Positions 26,770-35,842 of a stretch of DNA of 64,000 nt are shown one piece after another. This DNA comes from an uncultured Dokdonia sp. (GTDB taxonomy: Bacteria > Bacteroidota > Bacteroidia > Flavobacteriales > Flavobacteriaceae). The translations under genes and the position numbers were made by a program. The stretch spans positions 62,001 through 126,000 of the forward strand of contig NZ_CANLNH010000009.1 of assembly GCF_947492535.1 (NCBI RefSeq). The letters are read 5' to 3'. How positions within the stretch are numbered: the first letter of the stretch is position 1; each line of letters begins with the position of its first letter. The notes beneath the pieces are model-generated. The model was not told the DNA's origin. It did no database searches and was given only the letters and a program-made list of their open reading frames with translations.

Positions 26770-27761
26770 ATCGTTACAGATCTTGGGGTTACTCCTTCTA
26801 CGATATTGGCGATTGCTTTGATATGTGCTGGAGTAGTCCCACAGCATCCGCCTACAATATTTACTAAATTTTTATCTACATAATTCTTAATCTGATCAGC
26901 CATTTCTTCGGGAGTTTCATCATATTCTCCAAAGGCATTTGGCAATCCTGCATTGGGGTGTGCAGATATTCCTGCTTGTGTTCTAGAAGCAATAGCTTCT
27001 AAATGGGGTTGAAGTTGTTTTGCCCCTAATGCACAATTAAACCCTACAGAAAGCAATGGAATATGCTGAATAGAGATTAAGAATGCTTCGGCAGTTTGTC
27101 CTGACAACGTTCTTCCAGAAGCATCTGTAATGGTACCGCTGATCATGACAGGAATATCAGTATCACGCTCTTCTTTTACTTCTTCTATAGCAAATAGTGC
27201 TGCTTTTGCATTTAGAGTATCAAAGACGGTTTCTACGAGTAGTATGTCTACACCTCCATCTATAAGCGCTTCAACTTGTTGTTTATATGCAATACGTAAT
27301 TCATCAAAAGAAATAGCGCGGAATCCTGGGTCATTTACATCTGGCGACATACTCGCAGTCTTATTCGTAGGACCAATACTGCCTGCTACAAAACGAGGTT
27401 TATAAGGTTCTTTTTGGGTAAAGGATTGTGCAACTTCTTTGGCAATTTTCGCGGAAGCGTAATTTAATTCATACACGACATCTTCTAGCTCATAATCTGC
27501 CATCGCAATAGTGGTCCCTGAAAATGTATTGGTTTCAACAATATCTGCTCCAGCTTCAAAGTATTTACGATGCACCTCTGCAATCGCATCAGGTTGTGTA
27601 ATACTTAATAGATCATTATTCCCTTTAAGCGGAATATGAAAATCTTTGAATCGCTCTCCTCTAAAATCTTCTTCAGAAAATTGATAGGCTTGCAACATGG
27701 TTCCCATAGCTCCATCTAGCACAAGGATACGTTCTTTAAGAGCATTATATATTGTATTCAT
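26766..27761 (-). CDS. methionine synthase, homocysteine-binding half
   Basis: A zinc-dependent homocysteine S-methyltransferase domain as a separate 331-residue protein. It has [20 protein letters not shown] at the start and the zinc cysteines in GFNCALG and GGCCGTTP. In most bacteria this is the N-terminal domain of MetH; in Bacteroidota the two-protein form is common. It is the first gene of the SAM-I-controlled unit, 116 bases after the aptamer. Its stop overlaps the next start, which should couple production of the two halves. Confidence 0.94.
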   Translation of the reverse strand: MNTIYNALKERILVLDGAMGTMLQAYQFSEEDFRGERFKDFHIPLKGNNDLLSITQPDAIAEVHRKYFEAGADIVETNTFSGTTIAMADYELEDVVYELNYASAKIAKEVAQSFTQKEPYKPRFVAGSIGPTNKTASMSPDVNDPGFRAISFDELRIAYKQQVEALIDGGVDILLVETVFDTLNAKAALFAIEEVKEERDTDIPVMISGTITDASGRTLSGQTAEAFLISIQHIPLLSVGFNCALGAKQLQPHLEAIASRTQAGISAHPNAGLPNAFGEYDETPEEMADQIKNYVDKNLVNIVGGCCGTTPAHIKAIANIVEGVTPRSVTI

Positions 27762-27876
27762 TCTTTTCTAGTCTTACAAACAAAACATTGAAAAGGGGTA
27801 GACGTGACATCTTTGTCAACTTACATCTACTATTTTTATATCAAGAATGAGTATAGGTTTATAAACCTATGTTTGG

Positions 27877-27978
27877 GTTATCTATTCCTACTAACGAGGA
27901 TAGAATGTAGCACCTTCTTTCAAGAGAAAGGGTTGCTAAGGTTTCACAGGGTCTATTCCCTCCACCTTTCTTGATAAC
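27877..27978 (-). ncRNA. SAM-I (S-box) riboswitch upstream of metH
   Basis: Read on the minus strand it shows the S-box core: P1 GTTATC (27978-27973) paired with GATAAC (27882-27877), then AAGAAAGGTGGAGGGA, GACCCTGTGAAACC, TAGCAACC and AAGGTGCTACATTC. A P4 stem CTATCCT/AGGAATAG follows. A perfect ATAGGTTT/AAACCTAT hairpin (27853-27870) lies just downstream. It lacks a T-tract, so how the switch acts is unclear. High SAM should lower metH1-metH2-metF expression. Confidence 0.95.
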
Positions 27979-28007
27979 TTTTCAAAATGTACTGAACTTT
28001 TATTACT

Positions 28008-28018
28008 GCAAATATTGC
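28008..28018 (-). promoter_or_regulatory. candidate promoter element of the metH riboswitch transcript
   Basis: GCAATATTTGC on the minus strand lies 30 bases before the aptamer. The same word sits 29 bases before the second SAM-I aptamer (45514-45525), so it is probably the shared promoter or an operator. Confidence 0.5.
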
Positions 28019-28178
28019 GATTCAAAATTGAAATATCCAAGCTTTATTAGATAAATTTTCTATAAAAATTAAATCACACACATAATTCTGAAAAATTTTC
28101 CTTTAATTATTGATATCGCAGAAAAAAGAAAAGTGTTTGCTACTTTAGTCCTAAAATTAAATTGATAATGCCTTTACT

Positions 28179-28931
28179 CTAAAACAAAAATTGCATTGCT
28201 TCAAAATATTGATTTGCAATTTTCTGAGCTCCTGATTCATTATAATGCACATCATCTGCATAATCTTCATCGGTTAAAATGGTTGTCATGTCTACAGTAA
28301 TAACACTTGAATCTGGTGTAGATCTAAGGATTGCTAATTCAGCTATTGCATTATTCAATCTAATATAATCTTCTTGTCCCATTATATTATTTTCCTGATA
28401 ATCTGTAGTTCCTGGCGCTATTTGCTCAATAAAAATTGTTATGGATTCATTAGCCTCCTGTAGCCTACTTATCATAAGATTAAGGTATCTCACAGAGACA
28501 TCGACTGGAACATCTTGTATTAAATCATTTCCTCCTAAACCAATCAGTGCTACATTACCAATCATTTCTGGAGTATTAGTGAGTAATGTATCTATTCTAG
28601 CAAAGGTTTGACCAACTACATCTCCTCCTTTTCCTTCATGGTTTATATCAAAAGGTATTTCTTGAAAATCCGGATAGATTCTTTCATCAATTCTACTTCC
28701 GAGAAAGTCTATTTCTTTATTATTCTCTTTTAACATCTTCCACAGTTCATATCTGTAACTTACAAAATCTGTTTGATGACCTTCTACTCTGGAATCTCCT
28801 ATTGCTAGAATTTCAAATGATTGTAAGGTCATTACAGAGTCATCTTCTTCTTCACAGCTTACTAGACCCAGAATACTAAGGGACAACAGATAAATAGGGA
28901 ATTTTAATTTTCTTTTTAATACTACATTCAT
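28179..28931 (-). CDS. SGNH/GDSL-family hydrolase, lipoprotein
   Basis: A predicted esterase or deacetylase on the cell envelope. The start at 28931 gives a basic, hydrophobic signal ending LSLSILGLVSC, a lipobox. The SGNH blocks are present: catalytic Ser in AIGDSRVEG (GDS box), block II Gly in GKGGDVVG, block III Asn in GLGGNDL, and block V Asp/His in DDVHYN. The substrate is unknown. It stands alone between the metH leader and cysM. Confidence 0.9.
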   Translation of the reverse strand: MNVVLKRKLKFPIYLLSLSILGLVSCEEEDDSVMTLQSFEILAIGDSRVEGHQTDFVSYRYELWKMLKENNKEIDFLGSRIDERIYPDFQEIPFDINHEGKGGDVVGQTFARIDTLLTNTPEMIGNVALIGLGGNDLIQDVPVDVSVRYLNLMISRLQEANESITIFIEQIAPGTTDYQENNIMGQEDYIRLNNAIAELAILRSTPDSSVITVDMTTILTDEDYADDVHYNESGAQKIANQYFEAMQFLF

Positions 28932-29229
28932 TGCACAAAAATTCATACTAACATAGTCAGTACTGTTACTACTTCATACTTACTTCAATAGAAATAAGTA
29001 CTATTAATAAATTATCTAATGTGAATAAAGAGTGTCTTATCAGTTAAAAAATATGACACTTATAGTACATGTGTGATTATAGTGAAGTTAGAGAAATAAA
29101 TCTATCCTTCTTTCAATATATTCAACTAAGTAATCATTATCGCACCACAGATAATAGTATGTGCAAATATTATACTTGCGATTGAAATACCCAAATAATT
29201 TTGCAGTAATTTTCTGATAAGACTGATAC

Positions 29230-30120
29230 TTATAAATTGTAGATTCCTGAAGAAAGGTATCTATCGCCTCGATCACAAATAATGGCCACAATCACTCCTT
29301 TATCTATTTGTGCGGCAACCTTCAAAGCAACTGCCACTGAACCTCCACTACTCATTCCTGCAAATATTCCTTCTTCTCTAGCGAGTCGTTGAGTCATTGC
29401 TGTAGCTTCTTTCTGGCTTACCTCTATAACTTGATCTACTTTACTTCGATCAAAAATACTAGGCACATATTCTGGCGACCATTTTCTGATGCCTGGGATT
29501 CTAGAACCATCTGTTGGCTGGCCTCCTACAATCGTAATATCAGGGTTTTTCTCTTTTAAATACGTAGATGTTCCCATAATCGTTCCTGTGGTTCCCATAG
29601 CTGAAACAAAATGTGTTATTTTGCCTTGTGTAGCGTTCCAAACCTCAGGTCCAGTCGTTGCATAATGTGCTTTCCAGTTATCATCATTTCCAAATTGATT
29701 GAGCATATAATACCCTTTTTCATCTCGATATTGATTTGCGATATCTCTTGAACCTTCTATCCCTCTGTCACCTCCTGTAAGCACGATCTCTGCTCCATAG
29801 GCAGCCATCGTTTGTACACGCTCCCCTGTTGCCGTTTCTGGCATAACAAGTGTAATTTTCAAATCCAATACAGAAGCTACCATAGCAAGTGCAATTCCAG
29901 TATTTCCACTGGTGGCTTCAACAAGATGATCTCCTTTTTTGATATCACCTCGTTCTAATGCTTTAGAGATCATATTAAAAGCAGCTCTATCTTTTACACT
30001 CCCTCCAGGGTTGTTGCCTTCTAGTTTTAAAAAAAGTTGTACCCCTTCTTTTTGTATTAATCGTTGTGGTGCTACTAATGGTGTATTTCCTATTTGTCCT
30101 GTTATGGGATTAACTTGCAT
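29230..30120 (-). CDS. cysM: cysteine synthase (O-acetylserine sulfhydrylase)
   Basis: A PLP enzyme that joins O-acetylserine and sulfide to give cysteine. The 296 residues carry the PLP lysine in GGSVKDRAAFN (about residue 41), the substrate loop EATSGNTG (about 68), and GTTGTIMGTSTYL. Features such as KWSPEYVPSIFDRSKVD fit the CysM branch. Its start overlaps the 3' end of cysE by 11 bases, coupling acetyltransferase and synthase, which in many bacteria form a complex. It is the last gene of the sulfur cluster. Confidence 0.94.
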   Translation of the reverse strand: MQVNPITGQIGNTPLVAPQRLIQKEGVQLFLKLEGNNPGGSVKDRAAFNMISKALERGDIKKGDHLVEATSGNTGIALAMVASVLDLKITLVMPETATGERVQTMAAYGAEIVLTGGDRGIEGSRDIANQYRDEKGYYMLNQFGNDDNWKAHYATTGPEVWNATQGKITHFVSAMGTTGTIMGTSTYLKEKNPDITIVGGQPTDGSRIPGIRKWSPEYVPSIFDRSKVDQVIEVSQKEATAMTQRLAREEGIFAGMSSGGSVAVALKVAAQIDKGVIVAIICDRGDRYLSSGIYNL

Positions 30121-30862
30121 AACTGTTTCTAATTTTTGTTTTAATTGAGCTTTGATGACTCACGATGGTATTAGCTGGAATAGATTCTGTGATCCATACA
30201 TTGGCACCAATAATACTATTTTCACCTATCACGATATCACCTCCTAAGATTGTTGCATTTGCATAAATAGTCACGTGATCTTCAATGGTAGGATGTCTTT
30301 TGGTGTTTGCAAGTTCTTTGCTCACTTGCACTCCTCCAAGGGTAACCCCCTGATAAATGGATACATTATTCTTGATTACTGATGTCTGCCCAATGACAAT
30401 TCCTGTTGCATGATCTATAAAAAAGGATTCTCCTATTTGAGCCCCTGGATGAATATCTGTACCTGTAACACCATGCGCATATTCACTCATCATACGAGGT
30501 AAGATTTGAACTCCCATATTTAATAACACATGGCTCATTCTATAAATAGCAATCGCATAAAACCCTGGGTATGCTAAGTATACTTCTTTTACACTCGTAG
30601 CTGCTGGGTCTTTATCAAAAGCTGCTTGAGCGTCTAATGCTAATTTTTTATGAATTTCAGGAAATTGTTTTATAAATAGTTCCCAGATATTTTCTACATC
30701 GGTATGATCTAATTGTTCAAGAATATCAACAAACTGTTTTTTAATCTTTTGTGATTGTTCACTTGCTACATTTGTAATTTCATAAAGACTATAAAACAAT
30801 TCTTTTGTAAATGCTTCTACTTTGCATTTAAGTCTGAGTGGCCAGTTATGTATTGAATCCAT
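30110..30862 (-). CDS. cysE: serine O-acetyltransferase
   Basis: Makes O-acetylserine, the acceptor of sulfide. The 250-residue protein has an N-terminal helical domain and a left-handed beta-helix with hexapeptide repeats. Landmarks are GTDIHPGAQIGESFFIDHATG, NVSIYQGVTLGG and RHPTIEDHVTIYANATILGG, including the catalytic Asp-His pair. The C-terminus, which docks into cysteine synthase in known complexes, ends SYAS rather than the common Ile. It overlaps cysM by 11 bases and follows the ferredoxin gene by 14. Confidence 0.94.
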   Translation of the reverse strand: MDSIHNWPLRLKCKVEAFTKELFYSLYEITNVASEQSQKIKKQFVDILEQLDHTDVENIWELFIKQFPEIHKKLALDAQAAFDKDPAATSVKEVYLAYPGFYAIAIYRMSHVLLNMGVQILPRMMSEYAHGVTGTDIHPGAQIGESFFIDHATGIVIGQTSVIKNNVSIYQGVTLGGVQVSKELANTKRHPTIEDHVTIYANATILGGDIVIGENSIIGANVWITESIPANTIVSHQSSIKTKIRNSYAS

Positions 30863-30876
30863 GTGAATATCTTATA

Positions 30877-31206
30877 TTAAACTTCTTGCGCTAGTGTTAG
30901 TTTTAATCCGTTGAGATGTTCTGTAATAGGAATCTGGCAACTTAATCTACTATTCTCTTGCACATGAAATGCTTCTGCAAGCATGGCATCTTCATCATAT
31001 TCCATTTCATTAAGTTGATGTTCAGATGTGATATAACATTGGCAGGAAGCACACATCGCCATACCACCACAAACACCAATGGTACCTTCTGGAGCTAGTT
31101 CATAAGAACGAACTACTTCCATAAGGTTCATGGCCATATCTGTAGGAGCTATGACTTCATGCTGCACGCCTTCTCTATCTGTGATATATAGGTTTACATC
31201 TTGCAT
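30877..31206 (-). CDS. 2Fe-2S ferredoxin
   Basis: A 109-residue adrenodoxin-type ferredoxin. The cluster ligands are in GVCGGMAMCASCQC (Cys-x5-Cys-x2-Cys, residues about 44-53) and RLSCQIPI (about 91). It has no signal peptide, so it is cytoplasmic. It sits directly between a ferredoxin-NADP reductase and cysE in the sulfate reduction cluster, making it the likely electron donor for the sulfite reductase (inference from context). Confidence 0.92.
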   Translation of the reverse strand: MQDVNLYITDREGVQHEVIAPTDMAMNLMEVVRSYELAPEGTIGVCGGMAMCASCQCYITSEHQLNEMEYDEDAMLAEAFHVQENSRLSCQIPITEHLNGLKLTLAQEV

Positions 31207-31218
31207 ATTTCGATCATC

Positions 31219-32274
31219 TTAGACGATTGCTTTTACAATTGCTTTCGGTGCTTGTTTCTTTGTTCCATCAAATCCTTCTACACCGCCCACTGTCGTGTAC
31301 TTCATCACATATTTTTTATCTGGAAAAATACGTTTATATGCACTTTGACACATTAAAGTTGCTTCGTGAAAACCACAAAGAATCAGCTTTAATTTACCTG
31401 GGTAGGTATTTACATCTCCAATGGCATAAATACCAGGAATATTGGTTTGATAATCTAATGTATTATCAACTTTAATAGCATTTTTTTCTATCTCTAATCC
31501 CCAGTCTCCAATAGGACCTAATTTTGGCGAAAGCCCAAATAATGGAATAAAATGATCTGTATCTACAATAAAGGGATCTTCTCCTTTCTTTTCAATAGCA
31601 ACTCCCGTTACATGTGTATCTCCAAGAATCCCTTTCACCTCGGCTGGGGTAATCAAATTGATCTTCCCTAGATTTTTCAATTCTTGTACTTTATCTACAG
31701 AGTCTAAAGCACCTCTAAACTCATTACGTCTATGTACTAAGGTTACTTCGCTTGCGATATCTGCCAAAAAGATACTCCAGTCTAATGCTGAGTCACCACC
31801 TCCAGCAATCACAACGCGTTTATCACGATATACTTCTGGGTCTTTAATAATATATTCAACGCCATTATCTTCAAATTTAGAAAGCTCTTCTAATTGTGGT
31901 TTACGAGGTTCAAAACTTCCCAATCCTCCTGCAATAGCAACCACAGGTGCATGATGTTTTGTTCCCTTATTTGTTGTCACGATAAAAGAACCATCTTCTA
32001 ATTTTGTAATGGTTTCTGCACGTTCTCCTAAAGTGAATGTTGGCTCAAACGGCTCAATTTGTTTCATCAGATTATCTACTAAATCACCTGCTAATACATC
32101 TGGAAATCCAGGAATATCATAGATAGGTTTTTTAGGATAAATCTCTGCACATTGCCCGCCCGGAATAGGAAGCGCATCAATAAGATGACATTTTAGTTTT
32201 AACAAACCTGCTTCAAACACTGTAAATAGTCCAGTAGGACCGGCTCCAATTATTAATATATCTGTTGTAATCAT
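31219..32274 (-). CDS. ferredoxin--NADP+ reductase, thioredoxin-reductase-like
   Basis: A 351-residue flavoprotein with FAD-binding GAGPTGLF near the N-terminus, a second dinucleotide site VVIAGGGDSALDW, and YAIGDVN near the C-terminus. The redox-active CxxC of thioredoxin reductases is absent, which together with the length fits the type-2 FNR family. It lies 12 bases before the ferredoxin gene, so NADPH to ferredoxin to sulfite reductase is the likely electron path. Confidence 0.9.
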   Translation of the reverse strand: MITTDILIIGAGPTGLFTVFEAGLLKLKCHLIDALPIPGGQCAEIYPKKPIYDIPGFPDVLAGDLVDNLMKQIEPFEPTFTLGERAETITKLEDGSFIVTTNKGTKHHAPVVAIAGGLGSFEPRKPQLEELSKFEDNGVEYIIKDPEVYRDKRVVIAGGGDSALDWSIFLADIASEVTLVHRRNEFRGALDSVDKVQELKNLGKINLITPAEVKGILGDTHVTGVAIEKKGEDPFIVDTDHFIPLFGLSPKLGPIGDWGLEIEKNAIKVDNTLDYQTNIPGIYAIGDVNTYPGKLKLILCGFHEATLMCQSAYKRIFPDKKYVMKYTTVGGVEGFDGTKKQAPKAIVKAIV

Positions 32275-32279
32275 TTCTT

Positions 32280-32894
32280 TTAAGCTTCTTTTTTTTCTAC
32301 TAATCCTTTGGTAAACTCATTTAAGGTTTCGACTTTTTCTTCAAAGTCCCCTTTAATAGTTTTCCTATATTCATTTAAATTTTGAACCAGATCATCTACT
32401 TTATCTGGTATTACTTCTTCAAAAAACTGACGTAATCGTTTGGCTGTTGTCGGCGATTGACCATTGGTAGAAATCGCTACTTTCACATGACCTTTGGTTA
32501 CAATGCCTCCCATATAAAAATCACAATACGGAGGGTTATCTGCTACATTTACGAGTTTATCTCGTTTTCTGCAGTGATTGTATACTTTGATATTTACTTT
32601 GGGTTTGTCTGTTGTGGCAATCACAATATGCTTCCCTTTCAATAATTTTTTATGGTATTTCCCATTAAGCATAGTTACCTGATGTTCTTCAGCAAGTTTA
32701 ATCGTTTCTTCACGGTACATTGGAGAAATCATGGTCACTTTTGCATCTGGACTTGACTTTAATAGGAAGCGTAATTTCTCTTCGGCTACATTTCCTCCTC
32801 CTACAATCAAGACGTGTAAGTTTCTAACTTTTAGAAAAACGGGATATAGTGTATTACGTTGTTCTCCTATCGGAGTTGTTTGTGAACTATGCAT
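32280..32894 (-). CDS. precorrin-2 dehydrogenase / sirohydrochlorin ferrochelatase (CysG N-terminal type)
   Basis: Oxidises precorrin-2 and inserts iron to make siroheme. The protein has a Rossmann NAD site (VLIVGGGNVAEEKL) and the CysG/Met8 middle domain with ADNPPYCDFYMG and ISTNGQSPTTAKRLR. I choose the ATG at 32894, which overlaps the cobA stop. Upstream ATGs at 32921 and 32969 would extend into cobA. Downstream of the N-terminal half of CysG the methylase is missing because it is encoded separately by cobA. Confidence 0.9.
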   Translation of the reverse strand: MHSSQTTPIGEQRNTLYPVFLKVRNLHVLIVGGGNVAEEKLRFLLKSSPDAKVTMISPMYREETIKLAEEHQVTMLNGKYHKKLLKGKHIVIATTDKPKVNIKVYNHCRKRDKLVNVADNPPYCDFYMGGIVTKGHVKVAISTNGQSPTTAKRLRQFFEEVIPDKVDDLVQNLNEYRKTIKGDFEEKVETLNEFTKGLVEKKEA

Positions 32895-33669
32895 ACCGTA
32901 ATTGCTTTTCTGTGTATTCATTTTCTTGAATAGCAGCGATTCTTTCAGACAGTACACTTCTATTTTCAACTACTTTTCCAATCACGATAATAGCAGGAGA
33001 TGTGAGCTTTTTTTCTGCTACTACTTTTTCGATAGTTTCGATGGTACCAAAGCCTGTTTTCTCATCCTCTCGTGTTCCGTTTTGGATGATGGCTACGGGT
33101 ATTTTTTCTTTACCCGCTTTCGCGAAAGCGGACACAATATCACCCAATTTACTCATCCCCATCAGGATGGCAACCGTTGCATTGGATTGTGCTGCTAGTG
33201 CTACATCTGTTGACATTTTATGAGATTTTGTCGTTCCAGTAATCACCCAAAAACTCTCTGCACTTCCGCGTTTCGTCAATGGAATTCCCTGATATGCAGG
33301 CACCGCTAATGCCGAAGAAATACCAGGCACCATCGCTGTTTCAATGGCATGTTCACGTACAATATCTAACTCCTCAGCGCCTCGTCCAAAGATAAAGGGA
33401 TCACCACCTTTTAAACGTACTACATGACCATGGCTAAAAGCACGACTTATAATCAAATCATTGATTTGCTCCTGCTGATAGGCATAACACCCTTTACGTT
33501 TGCCTACAAAAATCTTTTCGGCATTGGGAGCGTAATTTAGTAATACTGGATTTACCAATGCATCATAAAGAACCACATCTGCAGAAGCCAATGTTTTAAT
33601 AGCCTTGAGCGTAATTAAATCAGGATCACCTGGACCTGCACCCACTACAGTTAATTTTGCTTTTTTCAT
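32887..33669 (-). CDS. cobA: uroporphyrinogen-III C-methyltransferase
   Basis: Adds two methyl groups from SAM to uroporphyrinogen III, giving precorrin-2 for siroheme. The 260 residues show the start VVGAGPGDPDLITLKA, YDALVNP, RLKGGDPFIFGRGAEE and the GTREDEK C-terminal site. The central FAKAGKE is encoded by an 18-bp TTTCGCGAAA palindrome (33114-33131). It lies 6 bases after the sulfite reductase that uses the cofactor, and overlaps the next siroheme gene. Confidence 0.95.
   Translation of the reverse strand: MKKAKLTVVGAGPGDPDLITLKAIKTLASADVVLYDALVNPVLLNYAPNAEKIFVGKRKGCYAYQQEQINDLIISRAFSHGHVVRLKGGDPFIFGRGAEELDIVREHAIETAMVPGISSALAVPAYQGIPLTKRGSAESFWVITGTTKSHKMSTDVALAAQSNATVAILMGMSKLGDIVSAFAKAGKEKIPVAIIQNGTREDEKTGFGTIETIEKVVAEKKLTSPAIIVIGKVVENRSVLSERIAAIQENEYTEKQLRYA
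33114..33131. repeat. TTTCGCGAAA palindrome inside cobA
   Basis: A perfect 18-bp palindrome, CCGCTTTCGCGAAAGCGG, encoding AFAKAG in frame. Confidence 0.95.
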
Positions 33670-33674
33670 ACTCC

Positions 33675-35765
33675 TTATGATACCAGTTCTGCTACTCGGT
33701 ATGCTCTTGTTTTTTGCAGAAATTGTGCTGCGTTTTTAATATAACTGGTTGCAAACTCCTCGCTTGGAGCATATTCTTGAATTTGATATATCAAATCACT
33801 AAAGGAAGTTCCTAATACTATTTTTTCAGTATCTACGTACAACTCATCAAACTGTCTCACAATACTTGCCTGTGTATTAGTGCGTTGTCTATCTGAAATT
33901 AAGATTGCTTTGGCTGCATTAATCAGCGAACTATAGGCATAATAGATAGCATTAGAATACACTTTATTTTGTAATGCCTGCTCTGCATTTTCGATCTTTT
34001 CTTCACATTCTAAAAATAATGTTTCAATCAGATCAATTACGACACCCGCACATTCTCCAACACCAATTGCTTTTACATATTTTTCTTCTTCTCCCCAATC
34101 GATAAAGTCTTCTTGCGTAAGATTATCTACATTAGAAAGATCGGTTAAGAGTTCGTAGAAATACTTTTCACCTTGTAGTGCATAATATTCTTGAAACGTA
34201 GCGCCATTGGCATTTGTTTCAAAATCATTGAGAATTCTACGTAAGGCTTCAGGGCCTCTTCTACTGGGTACTTTCACTACTTTATCAGCAAATACCCCTT
34301 GACCGTTTCCATTATTACCTCCACCTAATAATACTTGAAGCGCAGGTGCTGTCAATTTATCTTTTGTACGCACAGACATTCCTTGAAAACCAATATTTGC
34401 CATATTGTGTTGTCCGCAAGCATTCATACATCCACTTATCTTAATCACTAAATCTTGATCTTCTAGATACTGTGGATACTCTGTTTTAAGAACACGTTCT
34501 AATTCTTCGGCAATTCCGGTACTACTTGCAATCCCTAAGTTGCATGTATCAGTACCGGGACATGCCGTAATATCTACTGCTTTATTATAGCCAACTTCTG
34601 TAAATCCAAGTTTCTTCAATTCTTGATAAAAGAACGGAAGAAGTGCTTCTTTCACATATGGAATCACAATGTTTTGACGCAATGTTAATCGCACTTCACT
34701 TGCAGCATATTGATCTACTAAATCGGCTAATAAGCGTGCTTTATCTGTATAAAAATCTCCTAAGAGTACTTTAACTCCTATAGCAACATATCCTTCTTGC
34801 TTCTGAGCGATGATATTTGTATTCTTCCAACGTTCAAATGCCTTTTGGTCTTCTATTTGCACTTCTGGAATCGTATTGATTTCTACAGGAACGGTAGGAG
34901 GATACGAAGTCACATCAATAGGCACTGTATGTTCTGAAAGTGCTTTTTGTTCTGCTTCTATTAATTCTTTAAATGCTTCTAACCCTATATCTTTTACTAG
35001 AAATTTTAAACGTGCTTTGGCTCTACTTCTGCGTTCTCCATGACGATCAAATACGCGTATTACACTCTCCATCAAAGGGATAATCTTATCTGATGACAAG
35101 AACTCATAAAACACATCAGCATGTCTAGGCTGAGATCCTAACCCTCCAGCGAGCATAATTTTAAACCCTCGCACACCGTCTTTTATTTTGGCGATAAAAC
35201 CAAGATCATGCATATAAGAAAGCCCTGTATCTTTATCTGACGAAGAAAAAGATACTTTGAACTTACGTCCTAACTCTTGACCGATTGGGTTTCTTAGGAA
35301 GAACTTAAAAATAGCATCTGCATACGGAGATACATTAAAAGGTTCTTCAGGATCAATCCCAGCAAGTTCAGAAGCGGTGACATTACGCACTGCATTTCCG
35401 CAAGCTTCTCTTAATGTAATATCATCTTTTTCTAACTGTGCCCATAACTCTGGTGTACGATCAAGATCTACATAATGTATTTGAATATCTTGACGTGTAG
35501 TAATATGCAAACGTCCTCTAGAGTATTCATCAGACACTTCACTAATTCTATGCAATTGTGCACTAGACACTTTTCCATAGGGAAGCTTAATACGTATCAT
35601 TTGTACGCCTGGCTGACGTTGTCCATATACACCTCTCGCTAGACGAAGACTTCTAAAACGCTCTTCGTCTATTTTTCCTTTATGAAAAAGTTCAATCTTA
35701 TCGGCAAGCTCGATAATATCTTTTTCTACTAAAGGGTTTTCTATTTCTGTTCTAAAACTTTGCAT
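33675..35765 (-). CDS. ferredoxin-type sulfite reductase fused to a C-terminal HEPN domain
   Basis: Six-electron reduction of sulfite to sulfide. Residues 1-550 are a siroheme/4Fe-4S reductase with the substrate-side basic motifs LHITTRQDIQIHYV and LTLRQNIVIPYV. The cluster ligands are Cys-x5-Cys in TACPGTDTC and Cys-x3-Cys in SGCMNACGQ. Residues about 575-690 form an added all-helical domain with YSNAIYYAYSSLINAAKAIL, typical of HEPN domains. It lacks the RNase Rx4-6H motif, so nuclease activity is unlikely. The context of cysN, cobA, FNR and ferredoxin favours sulfite over nitrite as substrate. Confidence 0.92.
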   Translation of the reverse strand: MQSFRTEIENPLVEKDIIELADKIELFHKGKIDEERFRSLRLARGVYGQRQPGVQMIRIKLPYGKVSSAQLHRISEVSDEYSRGRLHITTRQDIQIHYVDLDRTPELWAQLEKDDITLREACGNAVRNVTASELAGIDPEEPFNVSPYADAIFKFFLRNPIGQELGRKFKVSFSSSDKDTGLSYMHDLGFIAKIKDGVRGFKIMLAGGLGSQPRHADVFYEFLSSDKIIPLMESVIRVFDRHGERRSRAKARLKFLVKDIGLEAFKELIEAEQKALSEHTVPIDVTSYPPTVPVEINTIPEVQIEDQKAFERWKNTNIIAQKQEGYVAIGVKVLLGDFYTDKARLLADLVDQYAASEVRLTLRQNIVIPYVKEALLPFFYQELKKLGFTEVGYNKAVDITACPGTDTCNLGIASSTGIAEELERVLKTEYPQYLEDQDLVIKISGCMNACGQHNMANIGFQGMSVRTKDKLTAPALQVLLGGGNNGNGQGVFADKVVKVPSRRGPEALRRILNDFETNANGATFQEYYALQGEKYFYELLTDLSNVDNLTQEDFIDWGEEEKYVKAIGVGECAGVVIDLIETLFLECEEKIENAEQALQNKVYSNAIYYAYSSLINAAKAILISDRQRTNTQASIVRQFDELYVDTEKIVLGTSFSDLIYQIQEYAPSEEFATSYIKNAAQFLQKTRAYRVAELVS

Positions 35766-35842
35766 TCTTTTTCTTTTTTATAGCGCTTTCTTTCCCGAAA
35801 GACTGTTGCTTCTCATAGCATTGTGAAGCTTTTCTTATTATT

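Larger units (their letters stand above)
27762..28178. other. leader region of the metH operon
   Basis: This 417-base gap holds the SAM-I riboswitch (27877-27978), the hairpin at 27853-27870, and a minus-strand promoter candidate at 28008-28018. The stretch 28020-28178 is AT-rich with nothing recognisable. Confidence 0.6.

Noticed and set aside
29088-29291. 67-codon minus-strand frame overlapping the end of cysM
   Set aside because: Its first part is an out-of-frame reading of the cysM end, the rest is Tyr/Ile-rich AT translation, and no start signal or family is visible.
33675-35765. nitrite reductase (NirA) instead of sulfite reductase
   Set aside because: Sequence alone is ambiguous, but the flanking sulfate activation, siroheme and cysteine genes make sulfite the better substrate; no nitrate genes are present.
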